In this document: piece after piece, positions 7,433 through 16,383 of the stretch | Numbering within the stretch: position 1 is the stretch's first letter | How the letters are laid out: each line of letters opens with the position of its first letter | Source of the DNA: Pseudomonas fluorescens | Lineage (GTDB): Bacteria > Pseudomonadota > Gammaproteobacteria > Pseudomonadales > Pseudomonadaceae | DNA: 44,145 nt | Reading direction: 5' to 3' | Assembly (NCBI RefSeq): GCF_902497895.1 | Contig: NZ_CABVHQ010000049.1 | Coordinates: forward strand, 1 to 44,145 | Position numbers and translations under genes: made by a program | The notes under the pieces: model-generated | The model's database searches: none | Told to the model about the DNA's origin: nothing | Seen by the model: the letters and a program-made list of their open reading frames with translations, nothing else

Positions 7433-8395
7433 TCAGATATCCAGTACCAGGCGTTTGCTCAGCGCCCGCGAACAACAAGGCGTGAACCAGCCCTCATCAT
7501 TGCGCTCTTTGTCACTCAGGACCTGGTCCCGATGATCAACCTTGCCATCCAGCACCCGGGTGATACAGGAACCACAGATACCCTGCTGACAGGACACCGA
7601 AATTTCCACACCATCAGCGGCCAGTACCGAGATGATGGATTCGTCCTCGCCGATCACATAGACCTTACTGCTGCTAGCTACTTGCACCTCAAAACTGTTG
7701 TCTTCGGAGGTATCAATGAGCTTGGCGGCAAAGTACTCGAAGTGGATACGCTGACTGTCCCAACCCTGGGCTTTGGCCGTATTGGCCACAAAGTCGATAA
7801 AGCCCCCCGGCCCACACACATACAAGTGCGTGTCCGGGCCTTCGGCTGCCAGTACGGTGGCAAGGTCAAGTGCCTGAACAGCCGGACCGTCATCGAAATG
7901 CAGGTGCACATTATCAGCGAAGGCGGACGCACCAATACGCGCTAAAAACGCCATGCGCTCGGGACCACGCGACGAATAGTGCATCGTAAAGTCAGCACCG
8001 CTGCTGGCCAGACGTTCGGCCATGCACAGAATCGGCGTCACGCCGATGCCGCCAGCAAACAGCAACGAGCGCTTGGCTGGCACCAAGGCAAAATGATTGC
8101 GCGGTGGACTGATGCGCAGGGTCTGCCCTTCCTGCAATTGGTCATGCACCGCAATCGAACCGCCACGCGAGTTCGGGTCGCGCAACACGCCGATCACATA
8201 GCGATGCTGCTCGGTGGGGTCATTGCAGAGGGAATACTGGCGCACCAAACCCGGTTGAATTTCTACGTCGATATGCGAGCCCGCACTGAACACCGGCAAG
8301 CTATGCCCGGCCAAGGGCTCCAGTTCCAGGGTGACAATATCCAGCGCTTCGTCCGCCTTGACGGCGATGCGTACATCAAGATAGTTAGCGTCCAT
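7433..8395 (-). CDS. Ferredoxin reductase-type oxidoreductase (PDR/VanB family)
   Basis: A 320-residue phthalate-dioxygenase-reductase-type protein that passes electrons from NAD(P)H through a flavin to a 2Fe-2S centre and on to Rieske oxygenases. The flavin motif is RQYSLCNDP (residues 52-60), the NAD domain has GGIGVTP and CGPGGF, and the C-terminal ferredoxin domain has C269, C274, C277 and C307, the plant-type spacing. It is the only reductase visible in the window, yet there are three Rieske oxygenases, so it may serve all of them. No separate ferredoxin gene is present, which suits a two-component class IA-like system. It is the last gene of operon B. Confidence 0.92.
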   Translation of the reverse strand: MDANYLDVRIAVKADEALDIVTLELEPLAGHSLPVFSAGSHIDVEIQPGLVRQYSLCNDPTEQHRYVIGVLRDPNSRGGSIAVHDQLQEGQTLRISPPRNHFALVPAKRSLLFAGGIGVTPILCMAERLASSGADFTMHYSSRGPERMAFLARIGASAFADNVHLHFDDGPAVQALDLATVLAAEGPDTHLYVCGPGGFIDFVANTAKAQGWDSQRIHFEYFAAKLIDTSEDNSFEVQVASSSKVYVIGEDESIISVLAADGVEISVSCQQGICGSCITRVLDGKVDHRDQVLSDKERNDEGWFTPCCSRALSKRLVLDI

Positions 8396-8418
8396 TACGG
8401 GTAGCTCCTCACAGTTAC

Positions 8419-10053
8419 TCAGGACAGCGTCAACAGGCGCTGCCGTATATCGGCGCGCAGCCGATCTTTACGGATTTTGCCGGAGGCGGTGCGCGGAAAA
8501 TCGACCACTACCACCAACTGCTCAGGAAATTTCTGCCGCGCTACGCCAGCCTGCCCAACTTGCTCAAGCAACTGTTCCAGGGTCAGGCTTTGACCACTGC
8601 GCAAAATCACATAGGCACACAGGGTTTCGCCGAGACGTTCGTGGGGCATGGCCACCACCGCGGCTTCATCAATAGCCGGATGTTGATGCAGGATATCCTC
8701 CACCTCCTTGGCGCTGATCTTCTCGCCGCCGCGGTTGATCAAGTCTTTCTTGCGCCCGGTGATAACGATGGCATTGTCAGCGGTGATCCGTCCGAGATCG
8801 CCGGTTGCGAAGAAGCCATCTGCATCAAAGCTCTGCGCCGTCTGCTCGGCGTCTGCATAGCCCAGGAACATCGCAGCGCCGCGCACACAGATCTCGCCTT
8901 CCTCGCCAGCGGCGACCTCTTGTCCAGCGTCATCCAGCAGACGCACTTGGTAATCAACGATTTCCCCGTCAGTGCTGGCTGCTTGCTGCAACTGATCGGC
9001 ACCGACAAAGCCAAGGGTCACCAACGGCACCTCGCTGGAGCCAAAAACGCGAAACGCATGGCAGTTTTCAAACACCTCGCAGGCCTTGTAGATCAGCGCG
9101 GGCGGTACTTCGGCACCACCGCAGGCGAAGCGTTGGAGGCTAGGTAGACGACGGCCCTGCTGCTCGGCCGCAGTAATCAGCTCGTGCAGAAACGGCGTCG
9201 CCCCCAAGCTGATAGTCACGCCTTCACGCTCGATGATGTCGAGTGCCTCGGCGGCGTTCCAGCGTTCCATGAACACGCTCCGTGCGTCCAGATAGAATGG
9301 CAGCTCCAAGGCACTCAGCCCGGTCACATGGGTGACCGGCGATGCCATCAGCAATACCTGAGGCGAACCATCTGACCAGTACTCAAAGGCGCGTTTGAGC
9401 CGGGTCGGCCCCGTATTGTGCGAGTGCAGTACTGCCTTTGGTCGTCCCGTGGTGCCGGAAGTGTAGAGAATCAGTTTGACGGCGTGAGCATCTACCTTTG
9501 CGGGGTTTTTCAGCACCGTGTTCTCGGCCAGCAGCTGCTCATAAGCGTCAACTTGAGCGACTTCGGCGCGCACACTGACGAGCAGACTCAGGGCTGGCAG
9601 GCCAGGTGCCAGGCGCTGCAACATGGCGGCGAAATCAAAACCGCGGTAATTACCCGGAAAGAACATCGCCTTGGCGCCGCAGTCGGCCAGCATAAAGGCC
9701 ACCTCGGCATCTCGGTAGATAGGCACTATTGGCGCAATGACCAGACCCAACAGGCTGGCTGCCAGGTCAATAACCGCCGTTTCGCGCCAGTTGGGCAGCT
9801 GGAAAGCGATCACATCGCCGCGTTGCAGGCCTCGGCGCTGCAGAGCGCCAGCCAGCAACAGGGCATCATCCAACAGCGCGTCGACCCGACAATTCTGCCC
9901 TTCGAAAACATGGGTAATACGCGCGGGATCCTGGGAGACCATCGCGATCGCGGCCTCGGCGATGGTCCGACCCTGCCACTCACTGCTGTGGGCATAACGC
10001 TGACTGGCGGCCGCATCGAGGCGAGCCTGAGTGCTGCTGATTTCGCTCTGCAT
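8419..10053 (-). CDS. AMP-dependent acyl-CoA ligase
   Basis: A 544-residue adenylate-forming ligase that would activate a carboxylic acid to its CoA thioester through an acyl-AMP. The P-loop-like motif YTSGTTGRPK lies near residues 197-206. GEICVRG, FATGDLGRI and the hinge GRKKDLINRGGEKIS follow, and the C-terminal lysine is in PRTASGKIRK. All core motifs are intact. The ATG at 10053 is preferred; the longer frame to 10122 would overlap the upstream dehydrogenase. Its neighbours suggest it primes the acid for the two-subunit dehydrogenase just upstream. Resemblance is to cyclohexanecarboxylate and medium-chain acyl ligases, but the substrate is not determined. Confidence 0.92.
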   Translation of the reverse strand: MQSEISSTQARLDAAASQRYAHSSEWQGRTIAEAAIAMVSQDPARITHVFEGQNCRVDALLDDALLLAGALQRRGLQRGDVIAFQLPNWRETAVIDLAASLLGLVIAPIVPIYRDAEVAFMLADCGAKAMFFPGNYRGFDFAAMLQRLAPGLPALSLLVSVRAEVAQVDAYEQLLAENTVLKNPAKVDAHAVKLILYTSGTTGRPKAVLHSHNTGPTRLKRAFEYWSDGSPQVLLMASPVTHVTGLSALELPFYLDARSVFMERWNAAEALDIIEREGVTISLGATPFLHELITAAEQQGRRLPSLQRFACGGAEVPPALIYKACEVFENCHAFRVFGSSEVPLVTLGFVGADQLQQAASTDGEIVDYQVRLLDDAGQEVAAGEEGEICVRGAAMFLGYADAEQTAQSFDADGFFATGDLGRITADNAIVITGRKKDLINRGGEKISAKEVEDILHQHPAIDEAAVVAMPHERLGETLCAYVILRSGQSLTLEQLLEQVGQAGVARQKFPEQLVVVVDFPRTASGKIRKDRLRADIRQRLLTLS

Positions 10054-10066
10054 ATTCACGCTCTTT

Positions 10067-11158
10067 TCACTCGGCCAGTGACAACTCGACGAAGCGCGAA
10101 AAGTGCGCGTCGCGGTTACCAAACAAGGCGCTGATCACCATCAATCGGCGGAAATAGTGGCTGACCTCCAGCTCATCTGTAATGCCTACGCCACCGTGCA
10201 ATTGAATCGCTTCGTTGCCAATATGCCGCGCCGCCTGAGCGATATAGGCACGCGCACCACTGAGGGTGCGCGCCCGTTCGGCCAAGGGAAGGGTCATGGC
10301 CTGCTGCGCGGCGCGGGTCAGCGCACGAATCTCTTCAGTCAGCAGATAGAGATCCGCCATGCGGTGTTGCAGCGCCTGATTGCTGGCCAGCGGCTTGCCG
10401 AACTGCTGACGCATCTTGAGGTAGTCGTTGGTGATCCGGAGCAAACTAGTGGCCACGCCCAGGCTCTCGGCACAGAGAGCGACACTGGCCTCATCCTGCA
10501 GCTCGGCCAACGCCGCGTCCGCGGACATCGCATTGGCCTCAGGCTGCAAGAGAGGCGCTACCACTTCGGCAAAGTGCAGGGTTGCCGCACCGCGCCCGTC
10601 CACCAGAAGGAAGCTCTGACGGGTGAGCCCGGCAGCATTGGCATCGACCAGACAGAATACCCGCTGCCCCTGGGCATCGCGCGCCGAAACCAGAAACTGT
10701 TCGGCCGTGTCGCCATGCAACACCGCCAGTTTGGTACCGGACAGCGTACCAGCCTCATAACGACAAGCCTGTTGTTCGGGCTCGTCATGGGCAAACACCA
10801 GTTTCAGCAGGCCCGCTGCCAGCGCAGGCAGCAATTCAGTCTGTTGACTGACTGAGCCTTGCTTGAGTAGAAGCCCTGTCGCAACCACCGCACTGGCCAG
10901 CAGCGGTTCCAGCAGCAGGCGACTGCCGACCACTTCCATCACCGCACCGATGGCTACGGCATCGGCGTCCAGGCCGCCAAGTTCTTCTGGCAGGCGCAGG
11001 GACAGCCAGCCGAACTCGGCAAAGGTCTGCCAGGTCGCAGGGTCGTAACCGCCGGCCTGTTCAAGCCTGGGCCAGCGTTGCAGAAAATCGTAATGATCTG
11101 CTGTGTAGCGCTCCAGGCTGTCGCGCAGCATGGCGATTGTTTCCAGGTCCGTAGTCAT
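10067..11158 (-). CDS. Acyl-CoA dehydrogenase, small/partner subunit
   Basis: A 363-residue acyl-CoA dehydrogenase-fold protein whose first third is divergent and which lacks the usual TEPxxGSD block. Its C-terminal part is better conserved, with MRQQFGKPLASNQALQH and IQLHGGVGITDE. It overlaps the start of the longer dehydrogenase gene by an ATGA junction. Paired full-length and degenerate dehydrogenase genes like these form heterotetramers in steroid side-chain degradation (ChsE1-ChsE2 type), where each subunit supplies half of the FAD site. I infer the same arrangement here, acting on a bulky or branched acyl-CoA. Confidence 0.88.
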   Translation of the reverse strand: MTTDLETIAMLRDSLERYTADHYDFLQRWPRLEQAGGYDPATWQTFAEFGWLSLRLPEELGGLDADAVAIGAVMEVVGSRLLLEPLLASAVVATGLLLKQGSVSQQTELLPALAAGLLKLVFAHDEPEQQACRYEAGTLSGTKLAVLHGDTAEQFLVSARDAQGQRVFCLVDANAAGLTRQSFLLVDGRGAATLHFAEVVAPLLQPEANAMSADAALAELQDEASVALCAESLGVATSLLRITNDYLKMRQQFGKPLASNQALQHRMADLYLLTEEIRALTRAAQQAMTLPLAERARTLSGARAYIAQAARHIGNEAIQLHGGVGITDELEVSHYFRRLMVISALFGNRDAHFSRFVELSLAE

Positions 11159-12348
11159 AATCCCAGCACCATCTTGGCCACTATATTGCGCTGAATTTCC
11201 GACGATCCACCGAAGATGGTCGCCGCGCGGTTGTAGAAATGCTCTTTGAGGATGCCGCCGGCATCGTCCGGCGCAAGCGGCGGCAGCCCACCACGGTGTA
11301 GCGCTTCAGGGTCGAATGCGATGCCTGCCAGGCCCAGGGCCTCGACCAGGGCTTGAGCCACTTCCTGATACAACTCCGTACCGCGAATCTTGATCAGCGA
11401 GGCCTCTCCGCCGTTGTCGGTACCCGCGACCATGGCCTCCACCGCCTGATAAGCGACTTCCTCCAAGGCCATAAACCGCAGTTCAAACTCGCCGATGCGC
11501 TGGCGCATGAGTGGCTGCTCGATCAACCGCTGGCCGCCGCTGCGGGAATCACGCGCCAGGCTCTTCAGGCGATTCAGCACATGCCAGGCCTGACCGACGA
11601 TAGCGCCAGCGGTACGCTCATTCTTTAGAAGGAACTTGGCGTAACCCCAACCACTGCCCTCCTCACCCACCAGGTTTTCCACCGGTACGCGAACGTTTTC
11701 CAACCACACCTCGTTGACGTGCACAAAGCCGTCCATGGTGTGAATAGGTTTGACCGTAACGCCGGGACTGCGCATGTCGATCAACAGAAAGGAAATATTG
11801 CTTTGCGGCTTGCCCTCGGTGCCGGTCCGTACCAGACAGAACAGCCAGTCGGCCCACTGGGCATAGGTGGTCCAGACTTTCTGACCGTTGACTACATAGT
11901 GCTCGCCATCACGCACCGCCTGGGTACGCAACGCCACCAGGTCAGAGCCAGCACCCGGCTCAGAGTAACCCTGAGCCCAGAAGTCGTCGGTGCTGAGGAT
12001 ACCGGGTAGAAAATGGCGCTTTTGCTCTTCGCTGCCAAAGGTGTAAATCACCGGGCCGACGTATTTGACGCCGAAGGGAATAATCCATGGGCAGCCCTGG
12101 CGGGCCAGTTCATCCTCGAATATAAACCGCTCCAGCAGCGACCAGGCCTGACCGCCGTAGGCTTCGGGCCAGTGACCGGCGACCCAACCCTTGGCCTGCA
12201 ACAGACGCATCCACTGCACATAGTCCGCCTTGTCCAGCACCTGATGACGGTGCGCCTTGTCCAGCAGCTCGGCGGGCATCTCATAGGCACAAAAATGCCG
12301 TACTTCCTGGCGCAGACGCTGGGCCCGCTCGTGTAAGTTCGTGTTCAT
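11155..12348 (-). CDS. Acyl-CoA dehydrogenase, large subunit
   Basis: A 397-residue acyl-CoA dehydrogenase with the FAD-binding GYSEPGAGSDLV motif near residue 130 and the C-terminal block IFGGSSEIQRNIVAKMVLG. The start at 12348 is chosen over nearby in-frame ATGs because it leaves room for an AGAG ribosome site. It overlaps the shorter dehydrogenase by four bases, which supports an obligate two-subunit enzyme. It would introduce a 2,3-double bond in the CoA ester formed by the ligase downstream. The upstream neighbour is a Rieske oxygenase about 60 bases away. Confidence 0.9.
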   Translation of the reverse strand: MNTNLHERAQRLRQEVRHFCAYEMPAELLDKAHRHQVLDKADYVQWMRLLQAKGWVAGHWPEAYGGQAWSLLERFIFEDELARQGCPWIIPFGVKYVGPVIYTFGSEEQKRHFLPGILSTDDFWAQGYSEPGAGSDLVALRTQAVRDGEHYVVNGQKVWTTYAQWADWLFCLVRTGTEGKPQSNISFLLIDMRSPGVTVKPIHTMDGFVHVNEVWLENVRVPVENLVGEEGSGWGYAKFLLKNERTAGAIVGQAWHVLNRLKSLARDSRSGGQRLIEQPLMRQRIGEFELRFMALEEVAYQAVEAMVAGTDNGGEASLIKIRGTELYQEVAQALVEALGLAGIAFDPEALHRGGLPPLAPDDAGGILKEHFYNRAATIFGGSSEIQRNIVAKMVLGL

Positions 12349-12407
12349 AGCCATTCTCTTTATGCCGGGACAATCGAGGGCAGGCACGGTGCGCCTGCCC
12401 GGGCCGT

Positions 12408-13802
12408 TTACTTGGCCAATCCCAGGTACTTATCCAGGGTCAGATGATGGTGACGGATACGGCTCTCCTGGTAGCTGGCCAGGCTGACTGCACCTTTCTT
12501 CGAAGTCTTCAAGCCTTTGGTCATGGCGTCCAGATTGTTCATGTCCTGGTCGAACACCGCGCCCAAGGCCCCGAGTTCCTTGGCGTTGCAGAACTCCTGA
12601 TCATCCGGCAGGCGATTCAACGTGGCGCCGGGAGGGCAGGCGCTGCCAGCCTGGTAGCGGCCGAGCAACCAGACGTCAAACAGGCAGGCCTCATGGTTAT
12701 CGCCGTCGGGGATGGCGCGATAGACAATGTTCCCGAAGTAACCGGCCCAAACCTGGGTGTTGGGGAAAACCGAATAGAGAATCGCGTCCAGCAACTCGGC
12801 GTGCGTGGCGTGCGTGAGATCGACACCCGACGCCTCGGCGTAGATGCCTCGGTTCAGCTCACCGATGTATTCACGGGTAGTCATGCCTTCCGGCAGCACA
12901 TGCTTGCTACTGTCGGAATCAGCCATGCGCCCGGACTCTTCGAGGATGTCATGCAAGACCAGCGCCTCGTCGACATTCTTGAGGTTGGAACTGGTCACCG
13001 CCATGGGGGTGATGCTCCGGCTGATGTTATCGCCGTAGATGTCATACTGGCTGTCGACATCGCCGGTGAAGGTCATGATCTGCGGGTGAGTGGCGCGGGT
13101 GTGCATGGACTCCATAAAGGCTTCCTGCGCCACCTTCCAGTTACAGGCCATACGCCGCTGCACGTGAGCTATGGAGACCGAACGATCAAGGCTGTAATCC
13201 TTGAAGTGCTCCGGCAGTACGCCTAGATGTTCCAGCAGTGGCGGCGCCTCGATGTCCTGGTTGATAAAGACGAAGCCACCCCAGGTATCCACTTGCACTT
13301 GCGGCAGTTTCAACTGGCAGGGCTCAAGGTGTTTGAAGTCCCAGGTGGTGGGCATGCTCTTGAACTCGCCCTGCAGATCCCAAGTGAAGCCATGGTAGGG
13401 GCACTTGAGCTGGCTGACCGCACCGCCGCCCATGCGCAGAGCGCGGCCACGGTGCAGGCATGAATTGTAAAAGCCACGAATAGCGCCATCCTGGCCGCGC
13501 ATGACGATGATGGAGGTGTTGACGATGTCATACACCAGATGATCGCCGGGCTTCTGGATGTCTTCTTCACGGCAGACCATCTGCCAGGCCTTGGGCCAGA
13601 GTTTTTCCGCTTCCAGTTCATGGAACCAGCGCGCACTGTAACGCTCGACCGACAGATTGACGTCGCTGAAAACAGGTGGATTCGGTTTGAGAAACTCCGG
13701 CACCGGCACCGTTTCCTGTTCCAATAGCTGCTGAAACAAGTTCGGGTCACCCACCTCTTCCGGTGGCAGTAAAGTGAATTTGGCGTGCGTGGGATTGTTC
13801 AT
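12408..13802 (-). CDS. Rieske non-heme iron oxygenase, alpha subunit (first of three)
   Basis: A 464-residue ring-hydroxylating oxygenase large subunit. The Rieske cluster ligands are C115 and H117 in SCLHRG and C134 and H137 in CPYHGF. The mononuclear iron histidines are H234 and H239 in ESMHTRATHP, and a C-terminal aspartate around DMNNLD probably completes the facial triad. No beta-subunit gene adjoins it, so it is probably an alpha-only trimer. Together with the reductase at the end of this operon it could hydroxylate or demethylate an alicyclic or aromatic substrate. The N-terminal 45 residues are an extension before the domain begins. Ribosome site GAGGG lies nine bases upstream. Confidence 0.93.
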   Translation of the reverse strand: MNNPTHAKFTLLPPEEVGDPNLFQQLLEQETVPVPEFLKPNPPVFSDVNLSVERYSARWFHELEAEKLWPKAWQMVCREEDIQKPGDHLVYDIVNTSIIVMRGQDGAIRGFYNSCLHRGRALRMGGGAVSQLKCPYHGFTWDLQGEFKSMPTTWDFKHLEPCQLKLPQVQVDTWGGFVFINQDIEAPPLLEHLGVLPEHFKDYSLDRSVSIAHVQRRMACNWKVAQEAFMESMHTRATHPQIMTFTGDVDSQYDIYGDNISRSITPMAVTSSNLKNVDEALVLHDILEESGRMADSDSSKHVLPEGMTTREYIGELNRGIYAEASGVDLTHATHAELLDAILYSVFPNTQVWAGYFGNIVYRAIPDGDNHEACLFDVWLLGRYQAGSACPPGATLNRLPDDQEFCNAKELGALGAVFDQDMNNLDAMTKGLKTSKKGAVSLASYQESRIRHHHLTLDKYLGLAK

Positions 13803-13846
13803 GGTAGCGTCCCTCTTATTCTTATTCAGACTGTGTACCGGAGCGC

Positions 13847-14995
13847 CTACGGCGCTTCGAGAATGGTCACCGCACTTACGCCAGGTGCTCCGTAGACATG
13901 GGTGTAACCCAAACGTGGTTTACCTGGTACCTGACGCGCGCCGGCCTGCTGACGTAGCTGGGTACAGACTTCAATGACCTGACGCAGACCAGAAGCGCCG
14001 ACCGGTTCGCCATTGGCCAGGCAACCGCCATCGGTATTGACCGGCAGGCGACCGCCGATATCAGTGGCGCCGTTGCGCAAGAGCAGCACCTGCTCGCCGT
14101 GTTCGCAAAACCCGTTTTCGGCAAGGTGAATAATCTCCGAGCCACTGTCAGTGTCCTGTAGCTGGATCACGTCGATATCTTCAGGCCCCACACCTGCCAT
14201 CTCGTAAGCGGCCTGCGAGGCAGTGACCGTGGGTGCCGGCGCCTGGCGCGTGGCAAGTCCTGGGCTGAATACCTCAAACGAACCATGGTGGCGTGTACGC
14301 ATAACCGCCGCACGGACGATGATTGGCCGATTGCTGTACTTGTGCGCTTCGCTTGCACGGCATAGCACTAGCGCTGCACCGCCCTCTGCGGGGTTGCAGA
14401 ACATGTATTTGCGCAATGGCAAATTAACCGGCATCGACTCGGCAATTTCTGCGTAGCTCAGCTCGCGACGGCGCCAGGCTTGTGGATTAAGTGCGCCATT
14501 ACGGAAGGCTCGCTGCGCTGTAAGCACCAGCGACTCCTCGGGGATGTTGTGATCGTGCATGTAGCGCTGGGTTTTCAGGGCAAAAAACTGAGTCGTCAGC
14601 ATCAGGCCTGTTTCACCGTACCAGTCCTCCAGCCCCCATTCGGCGGGCTGCGGATTAAAGGCACCGCGAGGGTGCTTGTCAAAACCAACGGCTACACCGA
14701 TTTCGGCCATGCCAGAGCCAATCGCCGCGACCACACTCGCCAAGGCGCTGCCGCCGGTGGCGCAGCCGTTGGCCACATTAACGAAGGGAATCGCGCTCAG
14801 TCCCAGATGATTGGCCAGTGCATCGGCATTGCCAGCATCCTGGCTGCCGCCGTAAGCCACGCCGACCTGCTCCCAGCCAATGCCGGCATCGCGCAGCGCC
14901 TCACGCACGGCAAAGGCACCCTGCGCTTGGCCGGACAGGCCATCGGTGCGACCGAAGGGGTGCATGCCGATGCCGATGATCGCAATATCTTCCAT
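13847..14995 (-). CDS. SCP2-thiolase-like protein, probable aldolase subunit
   Basis: A 382-residue thiolase-superfamily protein of the lipid-transfer/SCP2 type. The nucleophile-position cysteine is kept (C78 in NGCATGGSA). The usual GHPxGASG histidine motif reads GEPVGASG, and the C-terminal cysteine motif is replaced by YGAPGVSAV. Two thiolase catalytic residues are thus missing, which argues against Claisen chemistry. Its start overlaps the stop of a DUF35 gene by one base. Such pairs (Ltp2 with a DUF35 partner) catalyse retro-aldol cleavage of steroid side-chain CoA esters in actinobacteria. I therefore favour an acyl-CoA retro-aldolase. The start at 14995 is taken because the longer frame would run into the DUF35 gene. 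Confidence 0.85.
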   Translation of the reverse strand: MEDIAIIGIGMHPFGRTDGLSGQAQGAFAVREALRDAGIGWEQVGVAYGGSQDAGNADALANHLGLSAIPFVNVANGCATGGSALASVVAAIGSGMAEIGVAVGFDKHPRGAFNPQPAEWGLEDWYGETGLMLTTQFFALKTQRYMHDHNIPEESLVLTAQRAFRNGALNPQAWRRRELSYAEIAESMPVNLPLRKYMFCNPAEGGAALVLCRASEAHKYSNRPIIVRAAVMRTRHHGSFEVFSPGLATRQAPAPTVTASQAAYEMAGVGPEDIDVIQLQDTDSGSEIIHLAENGFCEHGEQVLLLRNGATDIGGRLPVNTDGGCLANGEPVGASGLRQVIEVCTQLRQQAGARQVPGKPRLGYTHVYGAPGVSAVTILEAP

Positions 14996-15447
14996 CACAA
15001 AGCTCCCGTCGTTACAGGGGTAAAAGCAAAGGTATGCAACGCTCGCCCGTCGGCCTGCTGGCCATAGCGGACCAGGCATAGTGACATTGGCATGCCAATC
15101 GCCAGCTCCGCCGGATCGGCCGTGGTCAATCGGCTCTCGACCTTGACCCCACTGGGCATCTCGACGTAACCGACGCCATAAGGTTGGAAGTCACCTTCTC
15201 GCTCACCACTGTTGTACGGCGACTTCGGCATAAAAGCCTGCACCGTCCAGGACCATAGGTGTCCCTTGTTGCCAATATCGAACGAGGCAAGCTCGGTGCA
15301 GCAACAGGCGGTGCAACTAACGGCCTTGGGAAAGTACACCTCGCCGCACTCTCGGCATTGGCTGCCCAATAGGCTGAGGGAAGACTCATCCTGCCTCAGC
15401 AGGTGAGCCACTGGCAGATGAGGGGCAAGATCAGTGGGAGCGGTCAT
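14995..15447 (-). CDS. DUF35 OB-fold/zinc-ribbon protein
   Basis: A 150-residue DUF35 (OB-fold acyl-CoA-associated) protein. Four cysteines of an N-terminal rubredoxin-like zinc ribbon are visible as CRECG (C31, C34) and CTAC (C45, C48). The OB-fold follows, with the typical PYGVGYVEM strand. DUF35 proteins bind and position acyl-CoA for thiolase-like partners, and the one-base overlap with the SCP2-like gene makes that partnership clear. In known steroid systems the DUF35 domain is often fused to or paired with a MaoC hydratase; none is seen here. It is the first gene of operon B, with a candidate operator 17-34 bases ahead of its start. Confidence 0.9.
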   Translation of the reverse strand: MTAPTDLAPHLPVAHLLRQDESSLSLLGSQCRECGEVYFPKAVSCTACCCTELASFDIGNKGHLWSWTVQAFMPKSPYNSGEREGDFQPYGVGYVEMPSGVKVESRLTTADPAELAIGMPMSLCLVRYGQQADGRALHTFAFTPVTTGAL

Positions 15448-15463
15448 TATTCAAGCCTATTTC

Positions 15464-15481
15464 AAACCAACGAGATTGTTT
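15464..15481. promoter_or_regulatory. Candidate TetR operator, AAAC-N10-GTTT (operon B)
   Basis: AAAC at 15464-15467, ten bases, GTTT at 15478-15481, followed by TTTATA. It sits between the end of the tetR gene and the start of operon B, only about 17 bases before the DUF35 start codon, so the operon B leader must be short or the site must overlap the promoter. Confidence 0.55.
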
Positions 15482-15547
15482 TTTATACACCTAAAAAAAG
15501 CACTCAACAAGCGGCACACTCACATTCTGCATGGCTTTTGCGGTGAC

Positions 15548-16258
15548 TCAGGTTTCGATCCTGCTGCCCAGGATGTTGTAGGCTTCGCGGAACTCATTTA
15601 TCGCGGTTTTGGCAAGCAGTTCATGCAACCGGTCCAGTCGATCACCCACCAGGTACGGTGATGGATTAAGCGCTACGCTCTGCAGCGTGTGCATGATCAG
15701 GTCGCGCAGGACCTCGCCAGTTTCACGCAGTTCGACTTCCGCCCACACAGGGAAGCGGGTCACCATACTGACGGAGATACGCTCATCAAGAGACTGCTCC
15801 AGTGGCGCCATCACCTGATACAGTTCGGCATCTGTACGGGCACCGCGAAGCAATTCGTGAAAAGCCAGAAAAGACGGCTGCATGAAATAGTCCTGCAGCA
15901 CCTTGAGGGTCTGCAGCATGCTCGCAGGGGTCGGAAAACTGCCGGCCGACATCGTCACATCCTGGATCGCCGCATCGTATTCCAACACACGGATATCGGT
16001 GATGTGCGCTGCTGCAGCCGCGAACACATCCGCGCGCGACTTGAAGTGATGAGTCATTGCTCCGCGCGAAACACCCGCCTGCTTGGCAATCTTTTCAGTG
16101 GTGGTTTGGGTGTAACCAATATCCACCAGGCAGCGTAGCGCTGCATCGAGAATATGCAGGCGCATCAGGTGGCTTTTTTCCGCTTGCCAGCCACCATTTT
16201 CAGCCTTGAACCGCCGCGCGGGTCGGGCCAGTTTGCTCACTCTCTCATCAACGGACAT
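15548..16258 (-). CDS. TetR/AcrR family transcriptional regulator
   Basis: A 236-residue TetR-family regulator. The N-terminal helix-turn-helix lies near residues 35-80, with TTEKIAKQAGVSRGAMTHHF being the recognition region. The ligand-binding domain is longer than average and helical. It is the only regulator inside the catabolic cluster. It sits between operons B and D, and a recurring 18-bp palindrome (AAAC-N10-GTTT) lies before the catabolic operons, so it is the best candidate for their common repressor. The inducer is probably a CoA ester or a pathway intermediate, by analogy with related TetR proteins. AAGGTGAG directly precedes the ATG and overlaps an inverted repeat, which suggests autoregulation. 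Confidence 0.9.
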   Translation of the reverse strand: MSVDERVSKLARPARRFKAENGGWQAEKSHLMRLHILDAALRCLVDIGYTQTTTEKIAKQAGVSRGAMTHHFKSRADVFAAAAAHITDIRVLEYDAAIQDVTMSAGSFPTPASMLQTLKVLQDYFMQPSFLAFHELLRGARTDAELYQVMAPLEQSLDERISVSMVTRFPVWAEVELRETGEVLRDLIMHTLQSVALNPSPYLVGDRLDRLHELLAKTAINEFREAYNILGSRIET

Positions 16259-16265
16259 ATACTCA

Positions 16266-16358
16266 CCTTTTGGTTTTATCTACCAAAGCGACGTAAACCG
16301 TAGATATTGGTTGATTTTATGCTTTCGCATCACGCAAAACAAACAAACAAACAATTTT
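16266..16358 (-). promoter_or_regulatory. tetR upstream region with inverted repeats
   Basis: Three structures lie between tetR and the SDR gene. TTTGGT (16269-16274) pairs with ACCAAA (16282-16287) and touches the tetR ribosome site. TAAACC (16294-16299) faces GGTTGA (16309-16314). A run of AAAC repeats ends in AAAC (16341-16344), ten bases, TTTT (16355-16358), a degenerate form of the cluster operator. Autoregulation of tetR through one or more of these is plausible, but none is an exact match. Confidence 0.35.
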
Positions 16359-16383
16359 TTAATCAAACTCTATCGAGTATCAC

